A DNA stretch of 64,000 nt. Source: Sphingobium sp. (GTDB lineage Bacteria > Pseudomonadota > Alphaproteobacteria > Sphingomonadales > Sphingomonadaceae). Both the position numbers and the translations under genes were made by a program. This document shows, piece by piece, positions 33,919 through 41,948 of this stretch (position 1 is the stretch's first letter; each line of letters starts with the position of its first letter). The notes beneath the pieces were generated by a model. The model was not told the origin of the DNA, did not search any database, and saw only the letters and a program-made list of their open reading frames with translations. The stretch lies in assembly GCA_003248935.1 (NCBI GenBank), contig QFQF01000008.1, positions 1 through 64,000 on the forward strand, in the 5' to 3' direction.

Positions 33919-35247
33919 ATGAAGTTTCTGATCGGCGTCGCCGGCATCGCTCTCATCCTGCTGATCGCTGTAGCCCTGTCGTCGAACCGGCGCGCCATCC
34001 GTCTGCGGGTGGTGGGCGCCGCCTTCGGCCTGCAGGCGGGTATCGCGATACTCGTCCTCTACGTCCCGGCCGGAAAGGCCGTGATCGCAGGCATGTCGCG
34101 CGGTGTCGCCAATCTGCTCGGCTATGCGCAGGCGGGGACGGACTTCATCTTCGGGCCGCTCGCCAGCCCGGAAATCGGCGGCGCCAGCTTCGCCATCGCC
34201 GCGCTGCCGGTGATCATCTTCTTCGCCAGCCTGGTCTCGATCCTTTATTATCTGGGCGTCATGCAATTGATCGTCCGCTGGGTCGGCGGCGCGATCGAGA
34301 AGGTCACGGGCGTGTCGAAGGTCGAGAGTCTGTGCGCCGCCGCGAACATCTTCGTCGGGCAGAGCGAAAGCCCGCTCGTCATCCGCCCCTATCTCGCCGG
34401 GCTTACCCCGCCGCAACTCTTCACCGTGATGACCAGCGGCATGGCAGGCGTCGCAGGAACGATCCTCGCCGCCTATGCCTCGATGGGCATCAAGATCGAC
34501 TATCTGCTCGCGGCCAGCTTCATGGCGGCACCGGGCGGCATATTGATGGCGAAGATCATGATGCCGGACGACCGCACACCCGTACAGGGCGAGCTGCCGC
34601 TGGATGGCGGCGCGGGCGAGGACGTGCATCTGGCCGAGACCCGGATCAGCGGACAGGGGCCCGCCGCCCTGCTGCCGGAAGGGACGCCGGGCGAGCCGAT
34701 GCCGCCCGCCACCCATGACGAGGAAAAACCCGCCAACATCATCATGGCGGCGGCGCAGGGCGCACAGACGGGCGTGAAGCTGGCCGTCGCGGTCGGCGCG
34801 ATGGTGCTGGCCTTCGTGGCGCTGGTCGCGCTCGCCAACGGCCTGCTTGCAGGCGTCGGCGCCTGGTTCGGCCTCCATGATCTGAGCTTCCAGCAACTGC
34901 TCGGCTACATCTTCTCGCCGGTCATGTATCTGCTGAACGTGCCGTGGAACGAGGCCGGTGTGGCCGGTGGCCTGTTCGGCACGAAGGTCGTGCTCAACGA
35001 GTTCGTTGCCTATATCGAACTGGGCAAGGCGCAGGCGGCGCTGTCGCCCACGACGATCGCGATCATCACCTTCGCCCTGTGCGGTTTCGCCAATTTCAGC
35101 TCGATCGCGATCCAGATGGCCGTCACCGGCAACCTTGCCCCGAACCAGCGCCCGGTGATCGCCCAGCTGGGGATCAAGGCGCTGGTGGCGGGGTCGCTCG
35201 CGAACCTGATGAGCGCGGCGCTGGCAGGTCTGTTGATGAACGTCTGA
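33919..35247 (+). CDS. Concentrative nucleoside transporter (NupC/CNT family)
   Basis: A 442-residue CNT transporter with about 9-10 helices. Motifs include GVSKVESLCAAANIFVGQSE (the CNT G-x-S-K-x-E and G-Q-x-E nucleoside site), SGMAGVAGTILAAYASMGI, WNEAGVAGGLFGTKVVLNEF and CGFANFSSIAIQMAVTGNLA. It should import nucleosides with sodium or protons. Pairing with adenosine kinase elsewhere in the window fits nucleoside salvage. ATG 33919 is chosen with AAGGGG upstream; the frame is open to 33709 without coding character. Confidence 0.94.
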   Translation: MKFLIGVAGIALILLIAVALSSNRRAIRLRVVGAAFGLQAGIAILVLYVPAGKAVIAGMSRGVANLLGYAQAGTDFIFGPLASPEIGGASFAIAALPVIIFFASLVSILYYLGVMQLIVRWVGGAIEKVTGVSKVESLCAAANIFVGQSESPLVIRPYLAGLTPPQLFTVMTSGMAGVAGTILAAYASMGIKIDYLLAASFMAAPGGILMAKIMMPDDRTPVQGELPLDGGAGEDVHLAETRISGQGPAALLPEGTPGEPMPPATHDEEKPANIIMAAAQGAQTGVKLAVAVGAMVLAFVALVALANGLLAGVGAWFGLHDLSFQQLLGYIFSPVMYLLNVPWNEAGVAGGLFGTKVVLNEFVAYIELGKAQAALSPTTIAIITFALCGFANFSSIAIQMAVTGNLAPNQRPVIAQLGIKALVAGSLANLMSAALAGLLMNV

Positions 35248-35261
35248 CGGTTCGCGTCAGA
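35243..35261. terminator. Stem-loop containing both stop codons of a convergent pair
   Basis: TCTGACG (35243-35249) pairs perfectly with CGTCAGA (35255-35261) around a gttcg loop. The TGA of the nucleoside transporter (35245-35247) is in one arm, and the TGA of the hydroxybutyryl-CoA dehydrogenase (35257-35259 on the minus strand) is in the other. Confidence 0.55.
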
Positions 35262-36126
35262 TCGAGGGAACCGGCTCCGGCCCGGAATAGTCGTAAACCC
35301 CCTTGCCGGTCTTGCGGCCGTACCAGCCTGCCTCGACCAGCTTCACCAGCACCGGCGCGGCGCGATATTTGGGATCGCCGAAATCCTGCTGCATCACCTT
35401 CAATATCTCCAGCACGGTGTCGAGGCCGATGAGGTCGGCAAGGGTCAGCGGACCCATCGGATGGCCAAGGCCCAGCTTCACACCGGTGTCGATATCGACG
35501 ACCGACCCCACGCCTTCGCCCAGGGCGAAGAACGCCTCATTGATCAGCGGCAGCAGGATACGGTTGACGACGAAGCAGGGCGAATCCTTGACCAGCACCG
35601 GATGCTTGCCCGTCTTCGTCGCAAAGTCCGCTGCGGCGGCAACCGCCGCATCGCTGGTCGCCAGCCCGCGAATGACCTCGACGAGGCCCATCAGCGGCAC
35701 GGGGTTGAAGAAATGGATTCCGACGAAGCGGGCGGGGTCGGCCACGGCCTGCGACAGGCGGGTGATCGAGATCGAGGAGGTGTTGGTCGCCAGGATGGCG
35801 CCGTCCTTCAGCACCTTCGACGCCTCGGCGAAGATGATCCGCTTGATATCCTCCCGCTCGGTTGCCGCCTCGACGATGATGTCGGCGGCGGACATCGCCT
35901 CATAGCCCGCGACCGGCGTGATGCGCGCGATAGCTGCCTCCACGGCCGGCGCCTCCAGCTTGCCCTTCTCGACCAGCTTGTTCAGTTGCCGGGCGATGCC
36001 GTCGCGGCCCTTCTGCGCACGCGCGATATCCACGTCGGACAGCAGCACGTCATATCCGGCCTGCGCCGACACCTGCGCGATACCCGCACCCATCTGCCCC
36101 GCGCCAACGATGCCGATTCCCGCCAT
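35257..36126 (-). CDS. 3-hydroxybutyryl-CoA dehydrogenase
   Basis: A 289-residue enzyme with GIGIVGAGQMGAGIAQVSAQ (NAD site), AATEREDIKRIIFAEASKVL, ILATNTSSISITRLSQ and IHFFNPVPLMGLVEVIRG (the catalytic histidine and asparagine region). It also has FVVNRILLPLINEAFFALGE and GLGHPMGPLTLADLIGLDTV. It oxidises 3-hydroxybutyryl-CoA in fatty-acid or butanoate metabolism. ATG 36126 is preferred over ATG 36132, which abuts the GGAAGGGG ribosome binding site. Confidence 0.96.
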   Translation of the reverse strand: MAGIGIVGAGQMGAGIAQVSAQAGYDVLLSDVDIARAQKGRDGIARQLNKLVEKGKLEAPAVEAAIARITPVAGYEAMSAADIIVEAATEREDIKRIIFAEASKVLKDGAILATNTSSISITRLSQAVADPARFVGIHFFNPVPLMGLVEVIRGLATSDAAVAAAADFATKTGKHPVLVKDSPCFVVNRILLPLINEAFFALGEGVGSVVDIDTGVKLGLGHPMGPLTLADLIGLDTVLEILKVMQQDFGDPKYRAAPVLVKLVEAGWYGRKTGKGVYDYSGPEPVPSI

Positions 36127-36210
36127 GTCCATCCCCTTCCCGATCGTGCCAGATTCGGGGCCGACGGGTAGCGCGGGGCACCGCTCCTTGCGAGTCCTAT
36201 CTGACCGGTT

Positions 36211-37176
36211 TCAGGCCGCGCGTGCGAGGACAAGCGAGAACAAGTTATCGGGGTCGGTCCACTCCCGCACCGGTTCCCATCGTCCGGCACGCAGCAGCAG
36301 GCGGGCGTCTCGCGTGCCATATTTATGGCTGTTCTCGGTATGGATCGTCTCGCCCGCGTGCATCGAAAACGCGACACCATCGACGGCAAACACAATGTCG
36401 CGTTCGGCCTCCAGATGCATTTCGATCCGCGAGGCATCGTCGTTCCAGATCGCACGGTGCGCAAAGGCGTCGACCGGAATGGTACCGCCGAGTTCGCGGT
36501 TGATGCGAACCAGCAGGTTGCGGTTGAAGGCCGCGGTGATGCCCGCGGCGTCGTCATAGGCGGCGGTGAGGATGCCGATATCCTTGATCCGGTCCATGCC
36601 GATCAGCAGCATCGCGCCATCCCCCAGCGATGCCCGCATCGCGCGCAGGAGGTCGACGGCGGCGGCGGCCTCCATATTGCCGATGGTCGAGCCGGGAAAG
36701 AAACCGAGCTTCGGCAGGGTCGCGATCCCGGCGGGGAGCGCCACCGGCTGCAAAAAATCCGCCTCCACCGGAACGACCGGCAGGTCGGGAAAGCGCCGGG
36801 CGAGCGCCGCACTGCTGTCACGCAGGAAGTCGCCGCTGATATCGACGGGAACATAGGCGGCAGGCGCAATGGTGGACAGCAGGTGCGGCGTCTTGGCCGC
36901 GCTGCCTGCGCCGAATTCGACGACCGCACGCCCGGGGCCGGTGATCGCCCCGACCTCTTCGCCGACAGCCGCCAGCAGGGCCGTCTCCACCCGGGTCGGA
37001 TAATATTCGGGGAGGCGTGTGATCTCCTCGAACAGTTCCGAGCCCCGGCGGTCATAGAACCAGATCGGCGGCGTTGCCTTCGGCGTGCATGAAAGCCCTT
37101 CGACAATATCGCGACGGAAGGCGGGATCGGCGTGCACGTTCGAGGGCGCGGCCGCATGATCCAGATCGAGCAGCAT
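36211..37176 (-). CDS. egtD: L-histidine N-alpha-methyltransferase (ergothioneine synthesis)
   Basis: A 321-residue EgtD, which trimethylates histidine to hercynine. SCTPKATPPIWFYDRRGSEL, LPEYYPTRVE, VVEFGAGSAAKTPHLLSTIA (SAM site), PKLGFFPGSTIGNM and MHAGETIHTENSHKY are the family hallmarks. The start ATG 37176 shares the TGATG with the egtB stop, so the two are translationally coupled. Hercynine is the substrate of the EgtB product next to it. Confidence 0.96.
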   Translation of the reverse strand: MLLDLDHAAAPSNVHADPAFRRDIVEGLSCTPKATPPIWFYDRRGSELFEEITRLPEYYPTRVETALLAAVGEEVGAITGPGRAVVEFGAGSAAKTPHLLSTIAPAAYVPVDISGDFLRDSSAALARRFPDLPVVPVEADFLQPVALPAGIATLPKLGFFPGSTIGNMEAAAAVDLLRAMRASLGDGAMLLIGMDRIKDIGILTAAYDDAAGITAAFNRNLLVRINRELGGTIPVDAFAHRAIWNDDASRIEMHLEAERDIVFAVDGVAFSMHAGETIHTENSHKYGTRDARLLLRAGRWEPVREWTDPDNLFSLVLARAA

Positions 37177-38456
37177 CACAGATCCTTTGCAAGGCGCACG
37201 CCGGTGAACTGCCAGCGCTGATGCGGGTAGAAGAAATTGCGGTAGCTGGCGCGCATGTGGCCGCGCGGTGTCGCACAGCTTCCCCCGCGCAGCACGAACT
37301 GCCCGGACATGAACTTGCCGTTATACTCGCCGACGGCTCCTTCGGCGGCGCGGAAGCCCGGATAAGGGCGATAGGCACTGCCGGTCCATTCCCAGACGTC
37401 GCCGAACATCTGCGCGAGCCCCGGCCCGCCCGAGCGCGCACGCGGACGCGGGCAGACACCATTGTCGAGCAGATTGCCGCCCGTCGGGTCGAACGATGCC
37501 GCGGCGCTTTCCCACTCCGCCTCGGTCGGAAGGCGAGCGCCCGCCCAACTGGCATAGGCATCCGCTTCATACAGGCTGACATGGGTGACAGGCGCGGCCG
37601 GATTGACGGGATGACGGCCGTCATGGCCGAAACTGGTCCAGCCGCCCTCATCCCGACACCAGTAGAGCGGCGCCTCGATGCCTTCCCGCTGGACCCATGC
37701 CCAGCCGTCCGAAAGCCAGTGCCGGGCGTCGCTGTAGCCGCCGTCGGCGATGAACTCCAGCCACTCGCCATTGGTGACCGGGCGATCGGCGAGCGCGTGC
37801 GGAACCAGGTGCGTGGCGTGACGCGGGCCTTCGCAATCGAAAGCGAATGCCGTCTCCCCTTCCACTCCGGCGTCCCATCCGATCTGCGTCAGACCTGCGT
37901 GGCCCTCGACCCAGTCGATCGGTTTGGGCATCGGCGCGGGCAGCGCGCTCGGCCAATGCGCATAGGCAGGCTGCAGCGGGTTCTGCGCGAAGAGATGGAG
38001 AATATCGGTCAGCAGCAATTCCTGATGCTGCTGCTCATGATGGATACCCAGTGTCACCAGCGCCCGCGCACTGTCCGGCAATCCATCGAACGCGTGCATC
38101 AAGGCGTCATCGACATGCGCGCGATAGGCAAGCACCTCCGGCAAAGCGGGCCGGGTCAGCAATCCCCGGCGCGGCCGGGCGTGGCGTGCCCCTTCGGCCT
38201 CATAGTAGCTGTTGAACAGATAGGCGAAACGCGCATCGAACGGCCTGTAGCCGGGCACGTGATCGCGCAGGACGAATGTCTCGAAGAACCAGGTAACGTG
38301 GGCGACGTGCCATTTGGCGGGGGACGCATCCTCCATCGACTGGACCGTTGCATCGGCGTCCGACAACGGCCGGACAAGCGTTTCCGTCAGGCGCCGGACC
38401 TCCGCGAAATCCGCGAAGCCGACCTGCCGTGCCAGCGGCTGGCCCAAGGATGCCAT
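37176..38456 (-). CDS. egtB: Ergothioneine sulfoxide synthase EgtB
   Basis: A 426-residue protein with an N-terminal DinB-like domain carrying the iron-binding H-x3-H-x-E (HHEQQHQE, about residues 137-145), and a C-terminal FGE-sulfatase domain (GARLPTEAEWESAAAS, FGDVWEWTGSAYRPYPGF, VLRGGSCATPRGHMRASYRN). It joins hercynine to a thiol, gamma-glutamylcysteine or cysteine, forming the sulfoxide. ATG 38456 is chosen over 38507 and 38492 because AAAGGGGGG sits just upstream. Coupled to egtD. EgtC and EgtE are not in the window. Confidence 0.94.
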   Translation of the reverse strand: MASLGQPLARQVGFADFAEVRRLTETLVRPLSDADATVQSMEDASPAKWHVAHVTWFFETFVLRDHVPGYRPFDARFAYLFNSYYEAEGARHARPRRGLLTRPALPEVLAYRAHVDDALMHAFDGLPDSARALVTLGIHHEQQHQELLLTDILHLFAQNPLQPAYAHWPSALPAPMPKPIDWVEGHAGLTQIGWDAGVEGETAFAFDCEGPRHATHLVPHALADRPVTNGEWLEFIADGGYSDARHWLSDGWAWVQREGIEAPLYWCRDEGGWTSFGHDGRHPVNPAAPVTHVSLYEADAYASWAGARLPTEAEWESAAASFDPTGGNLLDNGVCPRPRARSGGPGLAQMFGDVWEWTGSAYRPYPGFRAAEGAVGEYNGKFMSGQFVLRGGSCATPRGHMRASYRNFFYPHQRWQFTGVRLAKDL

Positions 38457-38489
38457 ACGCCCCCCTTTCGATGCGGTCTGTCCGCTCTC

Positions 38490-38508
38490 CATGCGCAACA
38501 AGCGCATG
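38490..38508. promoter_or_regulatory. Palindrome upstream of egtB
   Basis: CATGCGC (38490-38496) and GCGCATG (38502-38508) form a 7-base inverted repeat with aacaa between, 34 bases before the chosen egtB start. It could be an operator or a leader hairpin. If egtB started at the upstream ATG 38507, the repeat would instead lie in coding sequence. Confidence 0.3.
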
Positions 38509-38590
38509 ACCGCGAAAATGGTTCATGACCGTGTCAGTTTAAAGGGGGTTTGTGCAGAACCTATCAGGTCACACACTTTCAGACGGATCT

Positions 38591-39160
38591 TCAGCGACTC
38601 GCGCCGGGCACCCATTTGATGTCGGACGCGCCGTTGCCGTTCATCCGGCGGGCAAGCACGAACAGATGGTCGGACAGGCGGTTCACATAAGCGAGCGCCT
38701 GCGGATTGAGCGCGACATGCGCCGCTGCCGCCGCTGCACTGCGCTCCGCCCGGCGCGTAACCGCGCGGGCCAGATGGATGGCGGAGGCCGCCGGACTGCC
38801 GCCGGGCAGGATGAAGCTGTCGAGCGGCTTCAGTTCCGCGTTCATGCCGTCGATCTCGCGTTCCAGCCGCTCGACCTGCGAAGCGATGATGCGCAGCGCC
38901 CATTCCGGCTCCGCCCCCTCGACGATCGGTGTCGCCAGATCGGCGCCGAGGTCGAACAGATCGTTCTGGATGGTACGCAGCATCGCGGCCTCGGGCGTCT
39001 CGCCAAGGGCCAGGACGGCGAGGCCGATCGCGCTGTTCGCCTCATCCACGTCGCCGACCGCCATCATGCGCGGATCATGCTTCGCAATGCGCGACCCGTC
39101 GGCAAGGCCCGTCGTGCCGCCATCACCGGTGCGCGTGTATATCTTGTTGAGCTTGACCAA
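38591..39160 (-). CDS. ATP:cob(I)alamin adenosyltransferase (PduO type)
   Basis: A 189-residue PduO-family adenosyltransferase, which attaches adenosine to cob(I)alamin to make coenzyme B12. NKIYTRTGDGGTTGLADGSR is the ATP-binding start, with VGDVDEANSAIGLA, QNDLFDLGADLATP, FILPGGSPAASAIHLARAVT and LNRLSDHLFVLAR-like sequence (YVNRLSDHLFVLARRMN) following. No cobalamin riboswitch is evident upstream. It begins a minus-strand run of ATR, twin-helix protein and gluQRS in reverse order. Confidence 0.96.
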   Translation of the reverse strand: MVKLNKIYTRTGDGGTTGLADGSRIAKHDPRMMAVGDVDEANSAIGLAVLALGETPEAAMLRTIQNDLFDLGADLATPIVEGAEPEWALRIIASQVERLEREIDGMNAELKPLDSFILPGGSPAASAIHLARAVTRRAERSAAAAAAHVALNPQALAYVNRLSDHLFVLARRMNGNGASDIKWVPGASR

Positions 39161-39184
39161 CTATCCGTCCCCGCCGAGGTCGCC

Positions 39185-39424
39185 TTACTGGCTGCCGCCG
39201 TTCATGAGCAGCAGCAGGGCGATCACCAGCACGGCGCCCGCCTGAAAGGTGATGCGGGCGAACATCAGCTTGTTCTGCTTCAGGCTCGACGCGCTGGGGC
39301 CGCTGCCCGGCGGCGCGTTCAGTTCCTCCTTCGTCGTCTGGAGGAACGCAATGATACCCCGGATCAGCGACACCACCGTCGCGATGGCGAAGCCGATGAT
39401 GAGGATGACAAGCACGGTGTTCAT
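39185..39424 (-). CDS. Twin-transmembrane-helix small protein (HIG1-like)
   Basis: A 79-residue protein with two hydrophobic helices (about residues 3-25 and 56-75) and a polar loop containing SLKQNKLMFARITFQAGAV. This pattern matches alphaproteobacterial HIG1-domain proteins related to the mitochondrial respiratory-supercomplex factors. The real function here is unknown. It lies 24 bases upstream of the adenosyltransferase gene on the same strand. Confidence 0.88.
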   Translation of the reverse strand: MNTVLVILIIGFAIATVVSLIRGIIAFLQTTKEELNAPPGSGPSASSLKQNKLMFARITFQAGAVLVIALLLLMNGGSQ

Positions 39425-39433
39425 GGCGCGAGC

Positions 39434-40321
39434 CTACGCCTCCCCAAGGGAAATGCCAATGGGGAAGCGGTCAGCGCGCAGGTCCGCCGCCAGCACCGCC
39501 GGATCGACGCCCTCTTCACGCAGGTCGGCCAGAGCGATGCCCCCGCTCCGCTTGGCAAGCCGCTTCCCGTCCGGCCCGACAAGCAGCGGATGATGGCTGT
39601 AGCGCGGGGTCGGCAGGTCGAGCAGTGCCTGGAGCAGCCGATGAATGTCAGTCGCCGCCCTCAGGTCGTTGCCGCGCAGGACCAGCGTGATGCCCATGTC
39701 CGCATCATCGATCGTCGCCGCGAGATGATAGCTGGTCGGCGCGTCCTTGCGCGCCAGCACGACATCCCCGGCCGCGACCGGGTCGGCGACATGGACCGCG
39801 TCCCCCTCGCGCCACGTCAGCATTCCGGCCCGGCCGACCGCCGCGCGCATGTCGATCCGCCAGGCATGAGGCTCCGCCGCCAGCCGTCGCCTGCGCTCGC
39901 CGGAGGGAAGATGACGGCAGGTGCCGGGATAGAGCGGTCCGTCCGGCCCATGAGGCGCGGAGGCGCAGGCTGCGATCTCCGCGGCGATCTCCGCCCGCGT
40001 GCAGAAGCAGGGATAGACGAGGCCCTTCGCCTTCAGCCTGTCGAGCCCGGCGGCGTATAGCGGCAGGCGATCCGACTGGCGCACGACCGGGCCGTCCCAC
40101 GCGACGCCCAGCCATGCGAGATCCTCGACAATCCCGGTAACATGCTCCTCCCGGCTGCGGGCGCCGTCGATATCCTCGATCCGCAGGCGAAACACGCCGC
40201 CCGCCGCCCGTGCCGTGTCCATCGCCCGCAGGGCCGACCAGGCATGACCGACATGCAGCCGACCGGTCGGGCTGGGAGCAAAGCGCGTCACTATATCCGG
40301 TGGTGCGGCGGATGGAGTCAT
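39434..40321 (-). CDS. gluQRS: Glutamyl-Q tRNA(Asp) synthetase
   Basis: A 295-residue truncated glutamyl-tRNA synthetase lacking the anticodon-binding domain. It charges glutamate onto queuosine at position 34 of tRNA(Asp). VTRFAPSPTGRLHVGHAWSA carries the HIGH-type motif, LRIEDIDGARS is conserved, VYPCFCTRAEI with YPGTCRH gives zinc ligands, and DGKRLAKRSGG is the KMSKS equivalent. Its job fits the queuosine-precursor transporter encoded near 32 kb. Confidence 0.95.
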   Translation of the reverse strand: MTPSAAPPDIVTRFAPSPTGRLHVGHAWSALRAMDTARAAGGVFRLRIEDIDGARSREEHVTGIVEDLAWLGVAWDGPVVRQSDRLPLYAAGLDRLKAKGLVYPCFCTRAEIAAEIAACASAPHGPDGPLYPGTCRHLPSGERRRRLAAEPHAWRIDMRAAVGRAGMLTWREGDAVHVADPVAAGDVVLARKDAPTSYHLAATIDDADMGITLVLRGNDLRAATDIHRLLQALLDLPTPRYSHHPLLVGPDGKRLAKRSGGIALADLREEGVDPAVLAADLRADRFPIGISLGEA

Positions 40322-40417
40322 ACAGGCCCTTGACGGCGCATAAGGGTTAATGCTGTCATGCGGGTGTCACGCTTTTCACCGAAAGAGCGTGGCGCACGAG
40401 GGGGTTGAGTAGTCCTT

Positions 40418-40984
40418 ATGTACCATCCCGACCTGATACGGCACCCGGAAAACTGTCCGGCGCTGGTTCTCAATGCAGACTATACGCCGCTGAGTTATTA
40501 CCCGCTGAGCCTCTGGCCCTGGCAAACCGCCATCAAGGCGGTTTTTTTGGATCGGGTGGACATCGTCTCGACCTACGAGCGGGAGGTGCATTCACCGAGC
40601 TTCCAGATGAAGATCCCGTCGGTGATCGCGCTGAAGCAGTATGTGAAGCCGTCCGAATATCCGGCCTTCACCCGCTTCAACCTGTTCCTGCGCGATCGGT
40701 TCGCCTGCCAATATTGCGGGTCGGAGCGGGATCTGACGTTCGATCACGTCATTCCGCGCCGCGCGGGCGGACGGACGACATGGGAAAATGTCGCGACCGC
40801 CTGCTCGCCCTGCAACCTGCGCAAGGGCGGCCGGACGCCGCGCGAGGCGGGGATGAGGCTGCATATGCAGCCGATCCGGCCAACAAGCTGGCAGCTTCTG
40901 GAAAACGGCCGCGCCTTCCCGCCCAACTATCTGCACGAAAGCTGGCACGACTGGCTTTACTGGGACGTCGAACTGCTGGCCTGA
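40418..40984 (+). CDS. HNH endonuclease domain protein
   Basis: A 188-residue protein with an HNH zinc-finger nuclease domain at about residues 95-145. FACQYCGSERDLTFDHVIPR has the first cysteine pair and DH, and WENVATACSPCNLRKGGRTP has the second pair and the N-L-R-K segment. The N-terminal VLNADYTPLSYYPLSLWPW is typical of a conserved chromosomal group with unknown targets rather than a mobile homing enzyme. It stands alone and converges on a Crp/Fnr gene. Confidence 0.92.
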   Translation: MYHPDLIRHPENCPALVLNADYTPLSYYPLSLWPWQTAIKAVFLDRVDIVSTYEREVHSPSFQMKIPSVIALKQYVKPSEYPAFTRFNLFLRDRFACQYCGSERDLTFDHVIPRRAGGRTTWENVATACSPCNLRKGGRTPREAGMRLHMQPIRPTSWQLLENGRAFPPNYLHESWHDWLYWDVELLA

Positions 40985-41010
40985 CCTGTCGCTGCGCCCG
41001 ACGATCAGGC
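40979..41010. terminator. Stem-loop containing both stop codons of a convergent pair
   Basis: GCCTGA (40979-40984) pairs with TCAGGC (41005-41010), with an inner GTCG/CGAC pairing closing a ctgcgcc-type loop. The HNH stop TGA (40982-40984) and the Crp/Fnr stop (41005-41007) lie in opposite arms. Confidence 0.5.
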
Positions 41011-41736
41011 GGCCGGCAGCCAGTCGAGGTCGAGATCGGTGTAGCGGTTGGTATAGTGCCCGATCTCCTGCAAAGCCCGTTCGTCGAGCAGCGTGATCGC
41101 GCCGTTGCTGCGGGCGATCAGCTTCTCGTTCTCCATCTGCCGGATCATCCGGTTGACGTGGACGGAGGTGAGACCCGTCGCGTCGCCGATCTCCTCCTGC
41201 GTCAGCTTCAGTTCGAACGTGTCGGTGACGTCGTCATCCATCATCCGCAGCCGGTCGATGATATCAAGCAGGAAGGCGGCCACGCGCGCCTTGGCCGAAG
41301 CGCGGCCAAGCGACGCCAGCCGGTCGGTCAATGCGACCCGCTCGGTCTGTGACAGCACGAACATCAACGCCGCGACGCGCGGATGCTCGTCCAGCAATAT
41401 CCGCAGGGCATGTTTGTCGAACGGACAGAGCGTCGCGTCCGTCAGCGCGATCAGCGATTCCGGCGCCTTGCCGTAGACGGTGCTCGCCGAGCCGATGAAA
41501 TCGCCCGGAAAGAACACCCGCAGTATCTGCCGGCTGCCGTCCGGCAGGATCACGAAGCTCATGACGCGACCAGCGCGCAGCACGAACAGTTCGGTCACGG
41601 GCTCGTTGGCGCGCTGTATCATCCCGCCGCGCCTCACCTTGCGCTGGTTTTCCTCCAGCCGGGCCAGCGCCTTTTTCTCCGCCGGCGTAAGAGCGAGATG
41701 CTTCTCCAGTCTGTCAACGAAACAGCTATCAGTCAC
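41005..41736 (-). CDS. Crp/Fnr family transcriptional regulator
   Basis: A 243-residue regulator. An N-terminal cyclic-nucleotide-binding-like beta barrel (ELFVLRAGRVMSFVILPDGS, ILRVFFPGDFIGSASTVYGK) is followed by a long dimerisation helix and a C-terminal winged helix (LTQEEIGDATGLTSVHVNRM, recognition helix near residue 190). The cysteine pattern of Fnr iron-sulfur sensors is absent, so direct oxygen sensing that way is unlikely. The closest pattern is the CRP-like regulators of sphingomonads with an unknown ligand. It is divergent from murA across about 212 bases. Confidence 0.93.
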   Translation of the reverse strand: MTDSCFVDRLEKHLALTPAEKKALARLEENQRKVRRGGMIQRANEPVTELFVLRAGRVMSFVILPDGSRQILRVFFPGDFIGSASTVYGKAPESLIALTDATLCPFDKHALRILLDEHPRVAALMFVLSQTERVALTDRLASLGRASAKARVAAFLLDIIDRLRMMDDDVTDTFELKLTQEEIGDATGLTSVHVNRMIRQMENEKLIARSNGAITLLDERALQEIGHYTNRYTDLDLDWLPAA

Positions 41737-41948
41737 GTCGTGGCCTTCTACCTTTCCCGTGTCGTTACGTAGGCAGAACGCCCCATGCGTCTTTTGGCTG
41801 CATTGCAGGGATTTGCACTAAACTCGATCAAGACCGGAGCGGCCGACGCATATTTCTTCAAAACGGCTGTGGAAAACCGCCTTGGCGGGCATGAAGCAAG
41901 GTGGAGTGAGCCTTGCAAGCGACGGCGGACCCTTTATGAAGCGGCGGA

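Noticed and set aside
38457..38590. Cobalamin riboswitch near the adenosyltransferase gene
   Set aside because: The region lies downstream of that gene relative to its direction, and the B12-box sequence is absent on either side.
41737..41948. Fnr or Crp binding site between the Crp/Fnr gene and murA
   Set aside because: Only half-sites such as ATCAA near 41830 are visible; no full palindrome.
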